In this document: in pieces, positions 63,539 through 64,000 of the stretch
Position numbering within the stretch: the stretch's first letter is position 1
How the letters are laid out: every line of letters begins with the position of its first letter
NCBI GenBank assembly: GCA_963786295.1
Contig: CAWAYV010000006.1
Location: 1-64,000, forward strand
DNA from: JACCZX01 sp963786295
GTDB taxonomy: Bacteria > Pseudomonadota > Gammaproteobacteria > Burkholderiales > Burkholderiaceae_F
Reading direction: 5' to 3'
Length of the DNA: 64,000 bases
Program-made: the position numbers and the translations under genes
The notes under the pieces: model-generated
The model's database searches: none
Told to the model about the DNA's origin: nothing
The model's input: only the letters and a program-made list of their open reading frames with translations

Positions 63539-63968
63539 ATGCCGTTACACCCCGATGTCACTGTTGAAAGTCTAAATCGGCGCACCGGCGACAACTTGCC
63601 GGGCTGGTTTGGCCTGGAGGTCGTCGACGTAGACGAAGGGTGGCTTGCGATGGAAGTCGTCATCAAGCCGCAGTTTCTGGCGCCGAATGGTTACTTGCAC
63701 GCGGCGGCGGTCATTGCTCTGGCCGACACTGCGGCGGGTTATGCAACGATCGCTCATTTGCCCGACGGTGCCACGAGCTTTACGACCATCGAACTGAAAT
63801 CCAATTTTCTCGCCACCGCCGTAAACGGGACGCTGCGCGCTGAGGCCAGCGTCGAGCATCAGGGCCGCACTACGCAGGTGTGGGATGTGAAGGTTATGCA
63901 TACCGACAGCTGGCAAGACGATCGCATTGTTCCGTTGCTCGCAGATGATCCTATGGCCGAAAAAATGA
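63539..63968 (+). CDS. PaaI-type hotdog-fold thioesterase, frameshifted near 63912
   Basis: About 142 residues. MPLHPDVTVESLNRRTGDNL, APNGYLHAAAVIALADTAAG (the conserved G-x-x-H/N-G helix region), and TTIELKSNFLATAVNGTLRA define the hotdog fold. The open frame has no stop before the window edge; a one-base shift gives the expected AGKTIALFRCSQMILWPKK and TGA at 63966-63968. It hydrolyses acyl-CoA. Confidence 0.85.
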
Positions 63969-64000
63969 CGCTGGCAGGCAAGACGATTTTCATTTCCGGG
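63965..64000 (+). CDS. short-chain dehydrogenase/reductase, 5' end only
   Basis: The ATG at 63965 overlaps the thioesterase TGA (ATGA) and opens MTLAGKTIFISG, the usual first strand of an SDR before the glycine-rich NAD(P) site. It runs off the right edge. An in-frame ATG at 63954 is an alternative. An SDR at the end of this beta-oxidation operon is common in Burkholderiales. Confidence 0.7.
   Translation, partial: MTLAGKTIFISG

Overview
The window is GC-rich chromosomal DNA, most likely from a betaproteobacterium of the Burkholderiales type. The evidence is the class of housekeeping genes (aspS next to a NudB-like nudix, DUF502, ClsB, CYTH-CHAD, SWIB with a lysine-rich tail), a beta-oxidation operon with a common Burkholderiales layout, and a GC-rich interspersed repeat resembling those of that order. 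This assignment is inference; no rRNA gene is present.

Many genes are broken by single-base frameshifts relative to their families. They include aspS, whose product is normally essential, so a large part of this is probably uncorrected long-read indel error rather than gene decay. Frameshifted genes are given as one span. Only those with a large deletion or many breaks are called pseudogenes.

Layout. 0-7.9 kb: a minus-strand operon (family 5 solute-binding protein, iron-containing alcohol dehydrogenase, PuuD-like glutamine amidotransferase, aldehyde dehydrogenase). A 2.95 kb tandem duplication has left one broken and one intact copy of most members. 8-16.6 kb: an accessory region with an SGNH hydrolase, an XRE-like regulator and a large tRNA array. 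The array has an rrn-like boxA leader, one tRNA for 19 of the 20 amino acids (only Cys not found), a small lipoprotein gene in its middle, and an RtcB RNA ligase gene 31 bases after the last tRNA. Many array tRNAs have unusual T loops, or C at position 33. This is the most interesting locus in the window. Next come small genes, an AraC regulator bracketed by a perfect 33-bp direct repeat, and a 55-residue gene with its own RBS and terminator. 16.6-19.7 kb: a decayed adenylate cyclase/ATPase/TPR gene. 19.8-24.8 kb: methyltransferase, DUF2214, metallophosphoesterase, two tandem pirins, a thioredoxin-fold protein and a cupin.

24.4-29.2 kb: a minus-strand set with a glutamine synthetase-like enzyme, a RuBisCO-like protein and the cupin, then a sorbosone-dehydrogenase-like beta-propeller with a cytochrome c. 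29.3-42 kb: mostly plus-strand housekeeping genes (FmdB, DUF502, aspS, nudB-like, lipoproteins, ClsB, SWIB, CYTH-CHAD). 42.3-46.7 kb: a chaperone-usher (spore coat U) pilus operon with a decayed chaperone. 47-55 kb: outer-membrane proteins, twin degenerate EAL proteins, mtnA with a class II aldolase, a TraB-like protein, a DODA-type dioxygenase, GST, DoxX and LysR. 56-64 kb: a TetR-led fatty-acid beta-oxidation operon (acyl-CoA dehydrogenase, FadB-like, thiolase, SnoaL-like, enoyl-CoA hydratase, thioesterase, SDR) that runs off the right edge.
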